A DNA stretch of 64,000 nt, taken from the NCBI GenBank assembly GCA_013397435.1, contig VZRG01000286.1:586826-650825 (forward strand). The letters run 5' to 3'. A program made the translations under genes and the position numbers. Below the pieces are notes generated by a model. That model worked only from the letters and a program-made list of their open reading frames with translations, was not told the origin of the DNA and did not search any database. This document shows, in pieces, positions 63,640 through 64,000 of the stretch (position 1 is the stretch's first letter; each line of letters opens with the position of its first letter). Source of the DNA: Erythrocercus mccallii. Taxonomy: Eukaryota; Chordata; Aves; Passeriformes; Dicruridae.

Positions 63640-64000
63640 GAAATCACCTGACTGTTGCCATGCAGTGGTGGTAGGAATCAAAAGGACAGTACCTCATGAG
63701 ATTCCCAGGGGCCAAATCCTGAGCTTGTCTGGGTCCCTCTGGGTGGCATCCCATCCTTCAGGAGTGTCAACCCCTCAGCTTGCTGTCATCTGCAAATTTG
63801 CTGAAGGTGCATTTGATCACTTCATCCATGCCATGAATGAAGGCATTAAACAGCAGTGATCCCGATACAAACCTCTGAAAGTCACCACTTGTCACTGATA
63901 TCCATCAGGACTACATTCCTCTGGATGTGACCGTCCAACCACTCTCGTCCATCTGAAAGTTCTCTCATCAAAGCTGTCTCTCTGCAATTTAGAGAGGAGG
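63640..64000 (-). mobile_element. CR1 LINE reverse-transcriptase fragment, antisense
   Basis: On the minus strand a frame near 63950-63740 reads GWTVTSRG, then SLLFNAFIHGMDEVIKCTF, SKFADDSKLRG. This is the CR1 reverse-transcriptase palm with its FADD catalytic motif (63796-63785). Stops interrupt the frame. It continues past the right edge. It is the only CR1 copy in the window in which the polymerase active site can be seen. Confidence 0.88.

Overview
The window looks like intronic DNA from a bird genome, most probably a songbird. The evidence is: many CR1 LINE fragments, several ending in the 8-base 3' repeat typical of avian CR1; LTR families of a kind I associate with passerine genomes; an AT-rich, intron-like background; and two short exons that translate to a conserved vertebrate protein. 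There is no bacterial-type coding, and nearly all open frames of 60-150 codons in the window look like chance frames in introns or repeats. The passerine assignment is inference; the avian assignment is well supported.

The only host gene I can support is ARB2A (formerly FAM172A) on the + strand. Two phase-0 exons are visible, 25059-25124 (22 codons) and 34165-34356 (64 codons), both with AG/GTAAGT splice sites. Together they encode the residues just before, and the first part of, the Arb2 / alpha-beta-hydrolase-like domain, including an IHGNG motif. Everything else appears to be intron: 25 kb upstream, 9.0 kb between the exons, and 29.6 kb downstream. I found no other exon of this gene here.

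Region by region: 1-1980 is a decayed antisense retroviral pol. 5601-6836 is a CR1 copy split by an antisense LTR. 7824-9336 is an LTR carrying a second LTR of the same family inside it. 9640-14692 is one CR1 element that keeps ORF1 and the start of ORF2; it is interrupted by another LTR-within-LTR (10773-12305) and by an antisense LTR (12414-13117). 19530-20481 is a CR1 3' end split by a 615-bp LTR. 20859-21346 is an LTR-like block with a 46-bp tandem array. 26820-27279 and 30480-30939 are two 460-bp LTRs of one family in opposite orientation, each with a perfect 6-bp target duplication; the second sits inside an older antisense LTR (30071-31085). 28250-28935 is an old CR1. 29173-29202 is an assembly gap in an AT dinucleotide tract. 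From 31 kb to the end I see no LTR, only three CR1 pieces (42773-43229, 58730-59475, 63640-64000) in a long, repeat-poor AT-rich intron.

The most interesting content is the layered transposon record. Nested insertions with readable target duplications give an insertion order, and one LTR family carries a covarying stem-loop between its TATA box and its polyadenylation signal. I found no evidence of a new host gene system.
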